Shown here one piece after another: positions 53,128 to 62,398 of a stretch of DNA of 64,000 nt. Origin of the DNA: Sphingobium sp. (GTDB lineage: Bacteria; Pseudomonadota; Alphaproteobacteria; Sphingomonadales; Sphingomonadaceae); contig JAGNYO010000001.1 in the NCBI GenBank assembly GCA_017984895.1, forward strand, positions 1-64,000, written 5' to 3'. The notes under the pieces were generated by a model. It saw only the letters and a list, made by a program, of their open reading frames with translations, did not search any database and was not told where the DNA came from. A program made the translations under genes and the position numbers. The number at the start of each line of letters is the position of its first letter. Within the stretch, counting starts at the first letter, position 1.

Positions 53128-55581
53128 TCAGGCCACTTCGCGTATTGGTGCGGCGTTCTGACTGGCAGATGGCGTCTCGCTCTTGATCTCTGCCGAGGCT
53201 TCAACATCCTCATTATGATCCTGATCGACATCGACCGCCCACAGATCATGTGCGCCACCCAGAATATTGTCCACTGCCAGCGTTGCAGTCAGCACCGAAT
53301 GATCCATATTGTTATAGCTGTGCATGCCGTTGCGGCCAACAACCTGAAGGTTGCGGAAGTCAGACAGCCAGCCACGAATCATGTTCAGCGCCTCGCGATA
53401 TTCATCATCATAGACCGGATAGGCCTTGCGCTGGCGGATCACCGCGCCGTCTGTAACCGAGGCGGCCTTGGCTAGCCCCAGCATCTCGATTTCCTTTGCC
53501 GCGAGCTGAATGAGGTCCGCGTCGGCTGCGCCCCACATCTCGTCGCCTTCTTCGCAGAAATATTCCATGCCGATGCTCGATTTGCCGGCCTCGGGCACCA
53601 GATCGGCCGACCAGGAACGGAAATTCTGGATGCGCGCGGCCTTTACTTCGGGATCATGGATATAGATCCAGTTGTCAGGAAACGGATCTGTCCCATCGAT
53701 TATGAGGGCAACGACAATGAACTCGCGGTAGCGCAGTTTCTTGGCCGCAGCCTGTATCGCTGGCGGGGCGGGCGGCACCATATGGAGCACCATGGTCGAG
53801 ATCGGCATGGACGAAATGAAATGGTCTGCCTCAAGACGGGTCGTGACCGTCTCGCCGTCCTGCACATTCTCAACCTCGATCGCGGTGACCATGTCCGCAT
53901 CGCGGTGTATTCGGGTGGCAGCGGAGTTCATCCAGATTTCTCCGCCCTTTTCCTCGATCCTGTCGCGAAAGGCTTCCCACATCATGCCGGGGCCGAGACG
54001 CGGATAATCGAAGTTCTCGACGATTTTGCCAGTGTCATGCGATCCGGACAGCGCGCGCACCACCGCCTTGCGGAGTGACATATTGCGGATGCGCTGGATC
54101 GCCCAGTCGGCCCGGATTGCCTTGAAGGATTTGCCCCAGACTTTCTGCGTATAGGGGCGGAAGAAATACCAGAACAGGCGCCCGCCAAAGCGGTTGGTGA
54201 TCCATTGCTGGAAGTTCTCCTCCTCCTTGTGAGGCATGAAGTTCCACTTGGCATAGCTGGCAAGGATCAATGCCGATTCGTATAGCCCCATGTTCTTGAG
54301 CGCATTGAACAGGCGCAAAGGATAATCGAAATATTTACCGCGGTAGAAGATGCGCGTCTGGCGAGCGCGCCGCAGAAACGGCTCAGGAAGCACCTCATTC
54401 CACAGTGCGTCTACACGAGCGACGCGGGTAACGAAACGGTGGCCACCAATATCGATGCGGTAATTCTTGTAATTTTCGGTGCGTGAAATGCCGCCCACCT
54501 TGTCGCTTTCCTCAACCACGATGACATGATGCAGATTGCTGTGCTTCTGCATCCAGTAAGCGGCGGAAAGACCGGCAGGGCCGGCACCAATAATAGCGAG
54601 GGTCTGCTTGCCATCGGCGCTGTCCTTGCTGCGGGTCTTGGAGGTGGCCTGTAGACGTGTCTGATACCAGGCAATGGTTGGCGCCAAGCCCTCGCGCAGC
54701 TTCAAAGTGGGAGCCCAGTTCAGAATTTCGCGCGCGCGGCTGATATCCGGCCGGCGGATATGCGGGTCATCCTGCGGCAGATCCTTGTAGACCACCGGCG
54801 ATTTTGAATTGGTCATCGTCGTGACGATCTCGGCTAGCTCGCGCACCGAGAATTCCTCGTCATTGCCGATGTTGACTGGCCCGACCACCGAGCCCTCGCT
54901 GTTCATCAGGCGGATTAGGCCGTCGAGCGTATCGTCAACATAGCAGAAGGAACGGGTCTGCGAGCCGGAGCCATAGACGGTCAGCCCTTTGCCGGTCATC
55001 GCTTGGGTCACGAAATTCGGCACGACGCGCCCGTCACCCACGCTCATGCGCGGGCCATAGGTGTTGAAAATCCGTGCAACACGGATTTCGACGCCATATT
55101 GGCGGTTGAAATCGAAGCAGGCGGTTTCGGCGGCGCGCTTGCCTTCATCATAACAAGCGCGGGGACCGGTGCAGCTCACCGCGCCGACATATTTCTCTGG
55201 CTGGGGGTGAACGGTGGGGTCGCCATAGACCTCGCTTGTGGAGGCCTGAAGCAGGCGCGCGCCCTTTTTCTGGCAGAATTCGAGCGCATTCAGCGTGCCA
55301 ACCACGCATGTGCGTAGGGTGCCGATCGGGTCAGCCTGATAATGGATCGGCGCCGCCGGGCAGGCGAGATTATAAAACTGGTCGCACTCGATATCAGGGA
55401 GTTCGTCGCGGATATCGGCCTGAATGAAGTGAAAATTCGGATGGGTGGACAGTTCTGCCAGATTGGACAGTGCGCCGGTCTGCAGATTGTCGAGACACCA
55501 GACCTGATGCCCCTCCGCAACCAGCCGGTCGCACATATGCGAACCGATAAAACCCGCGCCGCCCGCGACAATGATCTTCAC
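53128..55581 (-). CDS. UDP-glucuronate decarboxylase (UDP-xylose synthase) fused to a UGM-like FAD oxidoreductase
   Basis: A single 817-residue polypeptide in one uninterrupted frame. Residues 1-310 are an extended SDR of the UXS type: AGGAGFIGSHMCDRL, TSEVYGDP, Tyr144 and Lys148 in GPRACYDEGKRAAET, and NIGNDEEFSVRELAEIV. A 16-residue linker (about 311-326, at 54604-54651) leads into an FAD domain (TLAIIGAGPAGLSAAYWMQ, DIGGHRFVTRVARVD) related to the stand-alone FAD protein at 47391. An acidic tail of about 40 residues ends it. The GTG at 55581 follows AGGGGTGAG; the frame extends 14 codons further without a ribosome site. It implies coupled decarboxylation and a redox or ring-contraction step on a sugar. 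Confidence 0.85.
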   Translation of the reverse strand: MKIIVAGGAGFIGSHMCDRLVAEGHQVWCLDNLQTGALSNLAELSTHPNFHFIQADIRDELPDIECDQFYNLACPAAPIHYQADPIGTLRTCVVGTLNALEFCQKKGARLLQASTSEVYGDPTVHPQPEKYVGAVSCTGPRACYDEGKRAAETACFDFNRQYGVEIRVARIFNTYGPRMSVGDGRVVPNFVTQAMTGKGLTVYGSGSQTRSFCYVDDTLDGLIRLMNSEGSVVGPVNIGNDEEFSVRELAEIVTTMTNSKSPVVYKDLPQDDPHIRRPDISRAREILNWAPTLKLREGLAPTIAWYQTRLQATSKTRSKDSADGKQTLAIIGAGPAGLSAAYWMQKHSNLHHVIVVEESDKVGGISRTENYKNYRIDIGGHRFVTRVARVDALWNEVLPEPFLRRARQTRIFYRGKYFDYPLRLFNALKNMGLYESALILASYAKWNFMPHKEEENFQQWITNRFGGRLFWYFFRPYTQKVWGKSFKAIRADWAIQRIRNMSLRKAVVRALSGSHDTGKIVENFDYPRLGPGMMWEAFRDRIEEKGGEIWMNSAATRIHRDADMVTAIEVENVQDGETVTTRLEADHFISSMPISTMVLHMVPPAPPAIQAAAKKLRYREFIVVALIIDGTDPFPDNWIYIHDPEVKAARIQNFRSWSADLVPEAGKSSIGMEYFCEEGDEMWGAADADLIQLAAKEIEMLGLAKAASVTDGAVIRQRKAYPVYDDEYREALNMIRGWLSDFRNLQVVGRNGMHSYNNMDHSVLTATLAVDNILGGAHDLWAVDVDQDHNEDVEASAEIKSETPSASQNAAPIREVA

Positions 55582-55803
55582 GCTCTCACCCCTGTAAACC
55601 CTGCCCTGCTGCCCTGGCCACAATCAATTTTTGCGAAACCTCTCTATCGCCGAAAGGTTAACGCTTGCCCAAACGCCAAAAATTCAGACGAAAGGAAGAA
55701 TCACTTCATGCTTTGAAACTATCGGGCAAATCAAAATCGACGCAAGTTCGTTTATCATGTTTGGCAACGCTTGCGGGGCGTTTTCGGGCCGGTGCTTCCC
55801 GGT

Positions 55804-56349
55804 TCACCGCCAAAACCATGTTTCCTTGGCATTGCGCCTCACCCGTTCCTTGCGCATGACCCACCAGACCCATAGGCCGCTGCCGCACAGCACCAGCAGC
55901 GCTACGCCGGCAACCCCGCCGACAATATGGCCGGGCATGCCCGCTATGCCGAAGGTATGCAGCATCAGCAGGGTCAGATGCACCTTGCTCAAGGTGCCGG
56001 TTAGCGGAGCGGAGCCATCGCGTCCCGGCTTGCGGGCGCCCGTCTGAAGATTGATCTCGACCGGGTTTTTCTCACCCGCGAAGCGCACCACCGCCACCGG
56101 GCCGCGCGTGAAAGATTCGATGCGCAGCATTTCTATGGTGCGCCCCTGGGATAGCGCCTGCACACGCTGTGCTATTTGCACAGCATCCAGAGGCGGGGGC
56201 ACCTTGCGGACTGTGGCCTTGTCCGCCGCCTTATGGACGACGCCTGTCACCTCCTCTACCTGAAGATAGATCCCGGTCGCGGCGACCAACGCCAGCAGAA
56301 CCCCCGCGATGGTGCCCAGCCAGCGGTGCCATTTGCGCCAGAAAATCAT
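55804..56349 (-). CDS. PepSY-domain membrane protein
   Basis: A 181-residue protein with an N-terminal membrane segment (WLGTIAGVLLALVAATGIYLQ), a PepSY domain (residues about 50-125: QALSQGRTIEMLRIESFTRGPVAVVRFAG, NPVEINLQTGARK) and a C-terminal membrane segment (IVGGVAGVALLVLCGSGLWVWWVM). The arrangement is that of a PepSY-associated TM protein. It begins four bases before the end of the upstream membrane-protein gene. The start at 56349 is chosen for MIFWRKWHRWLG; the longer frame upstream lies in the neighbour. Role unknown. Confidence 0.82.
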   Translation of the reverse strand: MIFWRKWHRWLGTIAGVLLALVAATGIYLQVEEVTGVVHKAADKATVRKVPPPLDAVQIAQRVQALSQGRTIEMLRIESFTRGPVAVVRFAGEKNPVEINLQTGARKPGRDGSAPLTGTLSKVHLTLLMLHTFGIAGMPGHIVGGVAGVALLVLCGSGLWVWWVMRKERVRRNAKETWFWR

Positions 56350-57851
56350 TGATGTCCCTTCTTGCGTGCTGTCATTTGTTCGGTTGTGCAGTGTGCGAAG
56401 CCAATGGCGAGCATAAACCAGGGCACCAGCCACACGATCCGCGCCTGATACCGCGAGGCGACGCCCGAGAAAATCGCGCATACCGCCGCATTGGCGAGCA
56501 GCCCGATCAGCATGATCAGTATGGCTCCGCGCTGCGCTGCGTTCATGCGCCGCCACGACAAGGCCAGCGCCAACACACCCGCAGCCACGGCCAGATTATT
56601 GAGCGCCTCCAGCCAGATATAAAGCGTGGGCTGGGGCGTCTCTCCGGGGCTGTGCAGGATGATGTCTCCGCCCGACCCGCGCACGATTTCGGCATTGTAG
56701 CGAAAATAATTGAGTTTGAAGGCGATGAACTGATCGGGCACGTCATGCACCACCAGATAAAGCTGCTGGAGCGGGTAGCGCTTCGTCGTCTCGATCAGTA
56801 TCCGGTTTTCCTCCGAGCGGACACGATCAAGCTGCTCGGGCGTCGCAAGGACGATGAGGCTGCGCTTGCTCCACAGCGTTTCCTGCACGGTATAGGGAAT
56901 GGCGGTGCCGTATACCTCGCAGATCGCATAGCGGGCGCGGTCCTTGCATGCCTCGACCAGATACCAGCGCGCCGGGCCGTTATCTATGGCGCGTGCGAGT
57001 GCGAGAGGATAATGTTTGGGCGCGATGCTGGCCTTACCGAAACCGACAAGCCCACTGAGGGCGACGAGGCCGATGCCCATCACGACCGGAGTCCACAGGA
57101 TCGCCAGCGCGAAATAGGGTGACACCGGCATTTTCCGGCGCAGCAGGATCAGAAACGGGCTGACGGCGAGCGCCAAACCCAGAGCGATCGGTGGATGGCT
57201 GATGTGCGCCGCAACACCGAGGGCGGCGAGGGCGAGGATCATCACCCGAATCGCACCACTGAACCGCGCCCAGTAAAACGGCAGAATCGCCATCGCGCCA
57301 ATCATTACCGGAGCATAGCAATCGGGCATCATGAAGGTGACGATCGGCGCAATCGGACTGGCGAAGGCCGTAAGCGCGGCCATTCCCGCAAAAGGGCGCC
57401 AGCCCGGCCCGGCAATGCCCTCGAACAGCGCGACCAGCGCCAATGCGACCGTGGCGGCGTGGAAAACCGCCAGGTGCATCATGGTCATGCCCGGCCCGCT
57501 AAAGATATAGGCGAGCGCGCTGTATATGATCGAGCGCGCAACCTTGGTGCTTTGGCCGCCTTCCTCTTTCTTCGCGCCAGTATCGTGGCGGGTCATTTTC
57601 CCTTTAGCAGCGTGCGGCACTATACGCGCTTGCGGCTCCGCGAAGTGCAGCTTGCGCAGCACAAAGCCGACCGCCTGTTCGCCTCCATTCTGGTAGGATG
57701 CGCTGTCGTCCATATAGGCAGGGCGGCCAAAGACCAGCAGCGGCCACAGCAGCAGCAGCGCGAACAAGGCGCTGCGCATCAGATAGACGCGGTTGATTGT
57801 AACCGTCCTACCTTCTGTCGATTGCATCACCTTATTACTGCCCCCCGACAA
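56346..57851 (-). CDS. Polytopic membrane protein, possibly GT-C-like
   Basis: A 501-residue inner-membrane protein with ten or more hydrophobic segments. The first external loop contains PAYMDDSASYQNGGEQ, where the Asp-Asp pair resembles the catalytic acidic motif of GT-C glycosyltransferases, and later hydrophilic loops (residues about 290-340) face one side. Homology is not clear enough to name a family. The TTG at 57851 has GGAG at five bases; GTG or ATG codons eight or nine codons downstream are alternatives. It overlaps the PepSY gene and is divergent from the GT39-like gene. Confidence 0.65.
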   Translation of the reverse strand: MSGGSNKVMQSTEGRTVTINRVYLMRSALFALLLLWPLLVFGRPAYMDDSASYQNGGEQAVGFVLRKLHFAEPQARIVPHAAKGKMTRHDTGAKKEEGGQSTKVARSIIYSALAYIFSGPGMTMMHLAVFHAATVALALVALFEGIAGPGWRPFAGMAALTAFASPIAPIVTFMMPDCYAPVMIGAMAILPFYWARFSGAIRVMILALAALGVAAHISHPPIALGLALAVSPFLILLRRKMPVSPYFALAILWTPVVMGIGLVALSGLVGFGKASIAPKHYPLALARAIDNGPARWYLVEACKDRARYAICEVYGTAIPYTVQETLWSKRSLIVLATPEQLDRVRSEENRILIETTKRYPLQQLYLVVHDVPDQFIAFKLNYFRYNAEIVRGSGGDIILHSPGETPQPTLYIWLEALNNLAVAAGVLALALSWRRMNAAQRGAILIMLIGLLANAAVCAIFSGVASRYQARIVWLVPWFMLAIGFAHCTTEQMTARKKGHQ

Positions 57852-58033
57852 CTCTTCTCCCCTGACCTATACAGTAAAATGCTTCCGAACAGATAAAAAA
57901 ATACCTTGGTTTAGCCCCTCTTAACAAAACATCCTTTACGCGATTGCCATAAGAGGCGGCTCGGCGATAGATGTTGCAGCGCAACGATTACGTTGTGACG
58001 GGGATTTTCACTCTGGCAAAGCAGGGACAGGGC

Positions 58034-59545
58034 ATGGATCAGGGGCTGCAGGTCAACCGGCGGGAATGGGGTGCGCTGGCGCTCGTTCTTGCGCTCGCGT
58101 TGGCACTGCGGCTGTTCAAGGCCAATACCTCGCTCTGGTATGACGAGATTTTTACGGTGGTGAATTTCGTGCGGCTGCCTGTCGAGCAGCTTGTCATTAC
58201 CTTCGATTCGCTAAACAACCACATGCTCTATAGCCTGCTGGCGCAGCTTTCCACGAACATACTGGGCGAAAATTCGCTGGCACTGCGGTTGCCTGCCATT
58301 TTGTTCGGGCTAGCCAGCATTTTCATGCAGTGGCGGATCGCACGCAGGATGATGGGCGCTCCGGGCGCTCTGATTATCGCGCTGCTGCTTGCACTGTCCT
58401 ATCATCATGTATGGTTCTCTCAGAATGCGCGCGGTTATACGGGCCTGTTGTTCTTCTGCTCCGCCGCGACACTGGCCTTCATCAAGGGCATGGAGAAACC
58501 TGGCTGGCTGATCTGGACGGGCTATGGCCTGCTGGTGTCGGCGGCGATGTATATGCATATGTCCGCCGGTTTTTTCTTTGTGTCGCATGGCGTGATCTAT
58601 GCCGGGATAGCGGGGCAGGCGCTGTTGAAGCGGGGCCAGGAGACAAGATGGCCGGGCGCGGCACAGTGGTGGCCTGTCTTTGGCATTGGCCTTAGTATTA
58701 TCATTACGCTAGCACTATATGCGCCGGTGATTGGCCAGGCGCTCGCCACTATCGGCGAAGTTTCGAAGGCGTCCGCCGCACCCGGCGGCGCGGCACTAGC
58801 CGAATGGCGCAATCCCTTGCGCGCGGTGTGGGAAATCGGCCAATCCATATCCAGCGCGGGGCCACTGGTGCCGCTTATTTTGCTGGGTGCGGTGCTGGTG
58901 CTGGCGGCAGGCGTGATGGACCTTTTTCGGCGCGATCCGGTGCTGGTCGCGATTTATGTAGTGCATGTGCCGCTCGCTATGCTGCTGCTGTATATAGTTG
59001 GGGTGCGTATCTGGCCGCGCTATTTCTTTGTCGATATAGGCTTCATCTTCATGGCGCTGGTGGAAGGGGTCTATGTGTGGAGCCGTATCCTCGCCCCGCG
59101 TCTGCGCTGGCGCGAGCAGCCCATCTTCGATGCGAAATGGATTGCGCAGACGGGCCTGGTGCTGATGGGGGTGATCTCTGTCGGGTTGCTGGTGCCCAAT
59201 TATCTTCATCCCAAGCAGGACTTTACGGGGGCGCGCGATTTTCTGCGGGCTTATGCCAAGCCGGGAGACAGTATCGCCGCGATCGGTTTGGCGGGCTATG
59301 CCTATAGCCACTATTACGCGCCGGAGTTTACAGTGGTGGAAACAGGCGCGGAGCTTGAAAGGCTGCGCCAACGAACCAGGGGGCACACATGGATCGTGCT
59401 GGCCTTTCCGCGCCAGACCCTTTCCGCGCGGCCGGATGTTAAGGCGGAGCTTGCCGCCCACTTCACCGATATGGATACATTCAAGGGTACGCTGGGCGAC
59501 GGCGAGATCTGGACGATGATTTCGAAGGACGCGCCGACTAGATGA
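58034..59545 (+). CDS. GT39/ArnT-like membrane glycosyltransferase
   Basis: A 503-residue GT-C protein with an N-terminal membrane segment, then LRLFKANTSLWYDEIFTVVNFVR carrying the Asp-Glu pair typical of the PMT/ArnT catalytic loop, and about eleven further hydrophobic segments; a soluble C-terminal domain (residues about 410-500) follows. Such enzymes use polyprenyl-phosphate sugars outside the membrane, matching the DPM1-like enzyme at 45481. The ATG at 58034 follows AGGGACAGGGC; an earlier frame start at 57971 lacks a ribosome site. It overlaps the flippase gene by four bases. Confidence 0.82.
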   Translation: MDQGLQVNRREWGALALVLALALALRLFKANTSLWYDEIFTVVNFVRLPVEQLVITFDSLNNHMLYSLLAQLSTNILGENSLALRLPAILFGLASIFMQWRIARRMMGAPGALIIALLLALSYHHVWFSQNARGYTGLLFFCSAATLAFIKGMEKPGWLIWTGYGLLVSAAMYMHMSAGFFFVSHGVIYAGIAGQALLKRGQETRWPGAAQWWPVFGIGLSIIITLALYAPVIGQALATIGEVSKASAAPGGAALAEWRNPLRAVWEIGQSISSAGPLVPLILLGAVLVLAAGVMDLFRRDPVLVAIYVVHVPLAMLLLYIVGVRIWPRYFFVDIGFIFMALVEGVYVWSRILAPRLRWREQPIFDAKWIAQTGLVLMGVISVGLLVPNYLHPKQDFTGARDFLRAYAKPGDSIAAIGLAGYAYSHYYAPEFTVVETGAELERLRQRTRGHTWIVLAFPRQTLSARPDVKAELAAHFTDMDTFKGTLGDGEIWTMISKDAPTR

Positions 59546-61044
59546 CCCGCAGCTTCGTCCTCATCGGCCGCGCGATGATGCATCCCCGGCTAAAGCTGGC
59601 GCGGGATCTCGGCCTGCTGTGGGTCGGGCAGATCGGCACCAAAGGGATCGCCTTTCTGGCTTTCGCCATCCTTGCCCGCCGTCTGCTGCCGGAAGAATAT
59701 GGTGCGGTGGAATATGCGATGGGTCTGGCGACGCTCGCTACGCTGGCGATTGATGGCGGCCTGGGTTCCGTCGGCGTGCGACGGCTGACGCAAGGGCACC
59801 AGAGCGCCGAGGATCTGGTGGCGCTGATCCCGGCAGCACAGTTATGCCTCGCGATGCTGATCGCCCCCGCGATGGTGCTGTTCACCTGGGTCTACACCGA
59901 TGATGCCAATGCCCTGAAGCTCACCTGCCTCGTTGCCTTGAGCCTGTTCATCCCTCCGTGGAAGCAGGACTGGCTGTTTCAGGCCAAGGGTATGATGACG
60001 CACCTGGTGTTGGCGCAGACGGTGCGCGTCTCGACCTTCATGCTCGGTTGCGTGCTAATGGTGCGAGGTGATGCGGACGTGGTGCGGGTGGGTTTTGCCG
60101 AGATCGGCTCGGTGGTTTTCGCCACCGCCTATCTCATGACGGTGCAGCACAGGCATGTCGTCCCGCTGCGGTTGCGCTTTGCCCTGCACAAGCTGATGGA
60201 CCTGATGCGCGAGGGTGCGGCGATCGGGCTGGGCGCGATCTGCTGGGCGCTATTCCAATACGCGCCGCTGCTGATCCTCGCCGCAATGGCGGGGATGACC
60301 GACACCGCCTATTTCGGCGCGGCACACCGGCTGGGCGTATCGCTCGTCACATTTAGCTGGCTCTATCATTTCAACCTGTATCCGGTCATTTCTCGCCGGG
60401 TGCAGGGCGACCGCACTGCGCTGGCCAGCCTCACCCGCATGTCTGTCCGCGTCTGTGCGTGGGGTGGGATTGGCTTGGCGCTGGCGCTGGCGCTGGCGGC
60501 CGAACCATTGCTGCGGCTGCTGTTTGGCCGCGGTTTCGAACGGGCGGCAGAGCCTTTCCGTATACTGGTGTGGACTTTTCCGCTGACGCTGCTGTCGGGG
60601 CACGCACGTTGGATATTAATCGCGGCGAAGCGCGGCAACGATATGCTCGTCTCGCAGGTGGCAGGCGTGGCAGCGGCGATACCAGCGGCCTGGCTACTAA
60701 TCGGCCCGCTGGACATGGGCGCTGTTGGAGCGGCGGCGGCGATGTCGCTTGCCTGCGCGGTGGTCTGGATCGTTTCGCAGATATACACCCATATTCGCGG
60801 GCATGATGTGCCGGTGTTGCCCGCTCTGCCCGCCATGCTCGTCGCCACGCTCATCATAGCCGCAGCACACATGCTGGCGCTCGATCCACTGATGGCGACG
60901 ACCATCGGCATTACGCTGTTCCTCGCCGCCGCCTTCGCTTTCGATCATCACCTCATCGCCGAGGTGCGCCTGCTCATCAAGGGCGCCGCACCGCGCACCA
61001 CCCTTCACCCCCATCAACCCGCGCCAGACGGCGCCAGCCACTAG
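59542..61044 (+). CDS. Wzx-like polysaccharide flippase (MOP/PST family)
   Basis: A 500-residue protein with about 12-14 hydrophobic segments of the MATE/PST type (LLWVGQIGTKGIAFLAFAILARRLLPEEYGAVEYAMGLATLATL near the N-terminus). It moves lipid-linked oligosaccharide units across the inner membrane. ATGA start overlaps the glycosyltransferase stop. The substrate is presumably the island's own repeat unit. Confidence 0.85.
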   Translation: MTRSFVLIGRAMMHPRLKLARDLGLLWVGQIGTKGIAFLAFAILARRLLPEEYGAVEYAMGLATLATLAIDGGLGSVGVRRLTQGHQSAEDLVALIPAAQLCLAMLIAPAMVLFTWVYTDDANALKLTCLVALSLFIPPWKQDWLFQAKGMMTHLVLAQTVRVSTFMLGCVLMVRGDADVVRVGFAEIGSVVFATAYLMTVQHRHVVPLRLRFALHKLMDLMREGAAIGLGAICWALFQYAPLLILAAMAGMTDTAYFGAAHRLGVSLVTFSWLYHFNLYPVISRRVQGDRTALASLTRMSVRVCAWGGIGLALALALAAEPLLRLLFGRGFERAAEPFRILVWTFPLTLLSGHARWILIAAKRGNDMLVSQVAGVAAAIPAAWLLIGPLDMGAVGAAAAMSLACAVVWIVSQIYTHIRGHDVPVLPALPAMLVATLIIAAAHMLALDPLMATTIGITLFLAAAFAFDHHLIAEVRLLIKGAAPRTTLHPHQPAPDGASH

Positions 61045-61057
61045 GGACCGGACACAC

Positions 61058-62395
61058 ATGCCCTCACCCGATTACGCACAGACCCTCTCCCGCCTTCAGG
61101 ATGGCACAGCCACCATCGGCATCATCGGCCTCGGCTATGTCGGGCTGCCGCTGGCGCTGGCAGGCGTCAAAGCCGGATACAAGGTTATCGGCTTTGACAT
61201 CAGCCAGGGCCGCGTCGATGCCATCAACGGCGGCGAGCAGGTGATCTCCTATATGGACCCCACGGAAATGCGCGAGGCAGTCGCCGCCGGAAAGTTCGAG
61301 GCCAGCGCCGACTTTGCGCGGCTAGCCGAGCCGGATGCGCTCGCAATATGTGTGCCGACACCGCTCACCCGCAACCGCGACCCGGATCTCTCCTATGTCG
61401 TCGCCACGGCAGAGATGATCGCCAAGACGCTGCGCCCCGGTCAGCTTGTTGTGCTCGAATCGACCACATGGCCGGGCACCACGCGCGAGGTGGTGCAACC
61501 CATCCTCGAAGCAGCCGGTGGCGTGGTAGGCGAGACATTCTTCCTCGGCTTCTCGCCAGAGCGCGAAGACCCCGGCAACACAAGTTTCAACACCAAGACG
61601 ATCCCCAAGCTGGTCGGCGCGGATGACCCGCAATCGCGCAAGCTCGCCGAGACATTTTATGGCAAGACGGTGGCGCAGGTGGTGCCGGTCAACAGCGCGG
61701 CGGTGGCGGAAGCCGCGAAGCTCACCGAAAACATCTTTCGCGCGGTCAATATCGCGCTCGTGAACGAACTCAAGCTGGTTTACGCCGAAATGGGCATCGA
61801 CGTGTGGGAGGTGATCGCCGCCGCCGCGACGAAGCCGTTCGGCTACCAGGCTTTCTACCCCGGCCCCGGCCTCGGCGGCCACTGCATCCCGATCGACCCG
61901 TTCTACCTCACGTGGAAGGCCCGCGAATTTGGCATCGAGAGTCGCTTCATCGAGCTAGCCGGGCAGATCAACACCAGCATGCCGCGCCACGTGGTGAGCG
62001 AGCTGGCGCGCGCGCTGAACGCGCAGGACGGCAAGGGGCTGAAGGGCGCGAAGGTGCTTATCCTCGGGCTTGCCTACAAATCCGACGTCGATGACCTGCG
62101 CGAAAGCCCGTCGTTGACGCTGATCGACCTGATCGAGGCGCAGGGCGCGCATGTGGATTTCCACGATCCGCATATTCCGGTCGTGCCGATGACGCGCGAA
62201 CATGCCGAGCTTTCGGGCCGCGTTTCCGTGCCGCTCGATGCCGTGAACCTCGCCGGCTATGACGCGGTGCTGATCTCGACCGATCATGCGGCGGTCGATT
62301 ATGCGCTGGTGGCGGAACACGCAAAGCTGATCGTCGACACGCGCAACGCGCTCGCCAAGCGGGGCATCGACGCGCGCCAAGCTGTGAAGGCATAG
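61058..62395 (+). CDS. Nucleotide-sugar 6-dehydrogenase, UDP-HexNAc type (WbpA/WecC-like)
   Basis: A 445-residue UDP-sugar dehydrogenase: IGIIGLGYVGLPLALAGVKAGYKVIGFDI (NAD), LVVLESTTWPGTTREVVQPIL, FSPEREDPGN, and the catalytic Cys276 in PGPGLGGHCIPIDPFYL. The GGHCIPIDPFYL form is that of UDP-GlcNAc/ManNAc dehydrogenases, not of UDP-glucose dehydrogenase (GGSCFPKD), so a HexNAc-uronate is the likely product. Thirteen bases separate it from the flippase gene and three from the next. Confidence 0.88.
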   Translation: MPSPDYAQTLSRLQDGTATIGIIGLGYVGLPLALAGVKAGYKVIGFDISQGRVDAINGGEQVISYMDPTEMREAVAAGKFEASADFARLAEPDALAICVPTPLTRNRDPDLSYVVATAEMIAKTLRPGQLVVLESTTWPGTTREVVQPILEAAGGVVGETFFLGFSPEREDPGNTSFNTKTIPKLVGADDPQSRKLAETFYGKTVAQVVPVNSAAVAEAAKLTENIFRAVNIALVNELKLVYAEMGIDVWEVIAAAATKPFGYQAFYPGPGLGGHCIPIDPFYLTWKAREFGIESRFIELAGQINTSMPRHVVSELARALNAQDGKGLKGAKVLILGLAYKSDVDDLRESPSLTLIDLIEAQGAHVDFHDPHIPVVPMTREHAELSGRVSVPLDAVNLAGYDAVLISTDHAAVDYALVAEHAKLIVDTRNALAKRGIDARQAVKA

Positions 62396-62398
62396 CCT

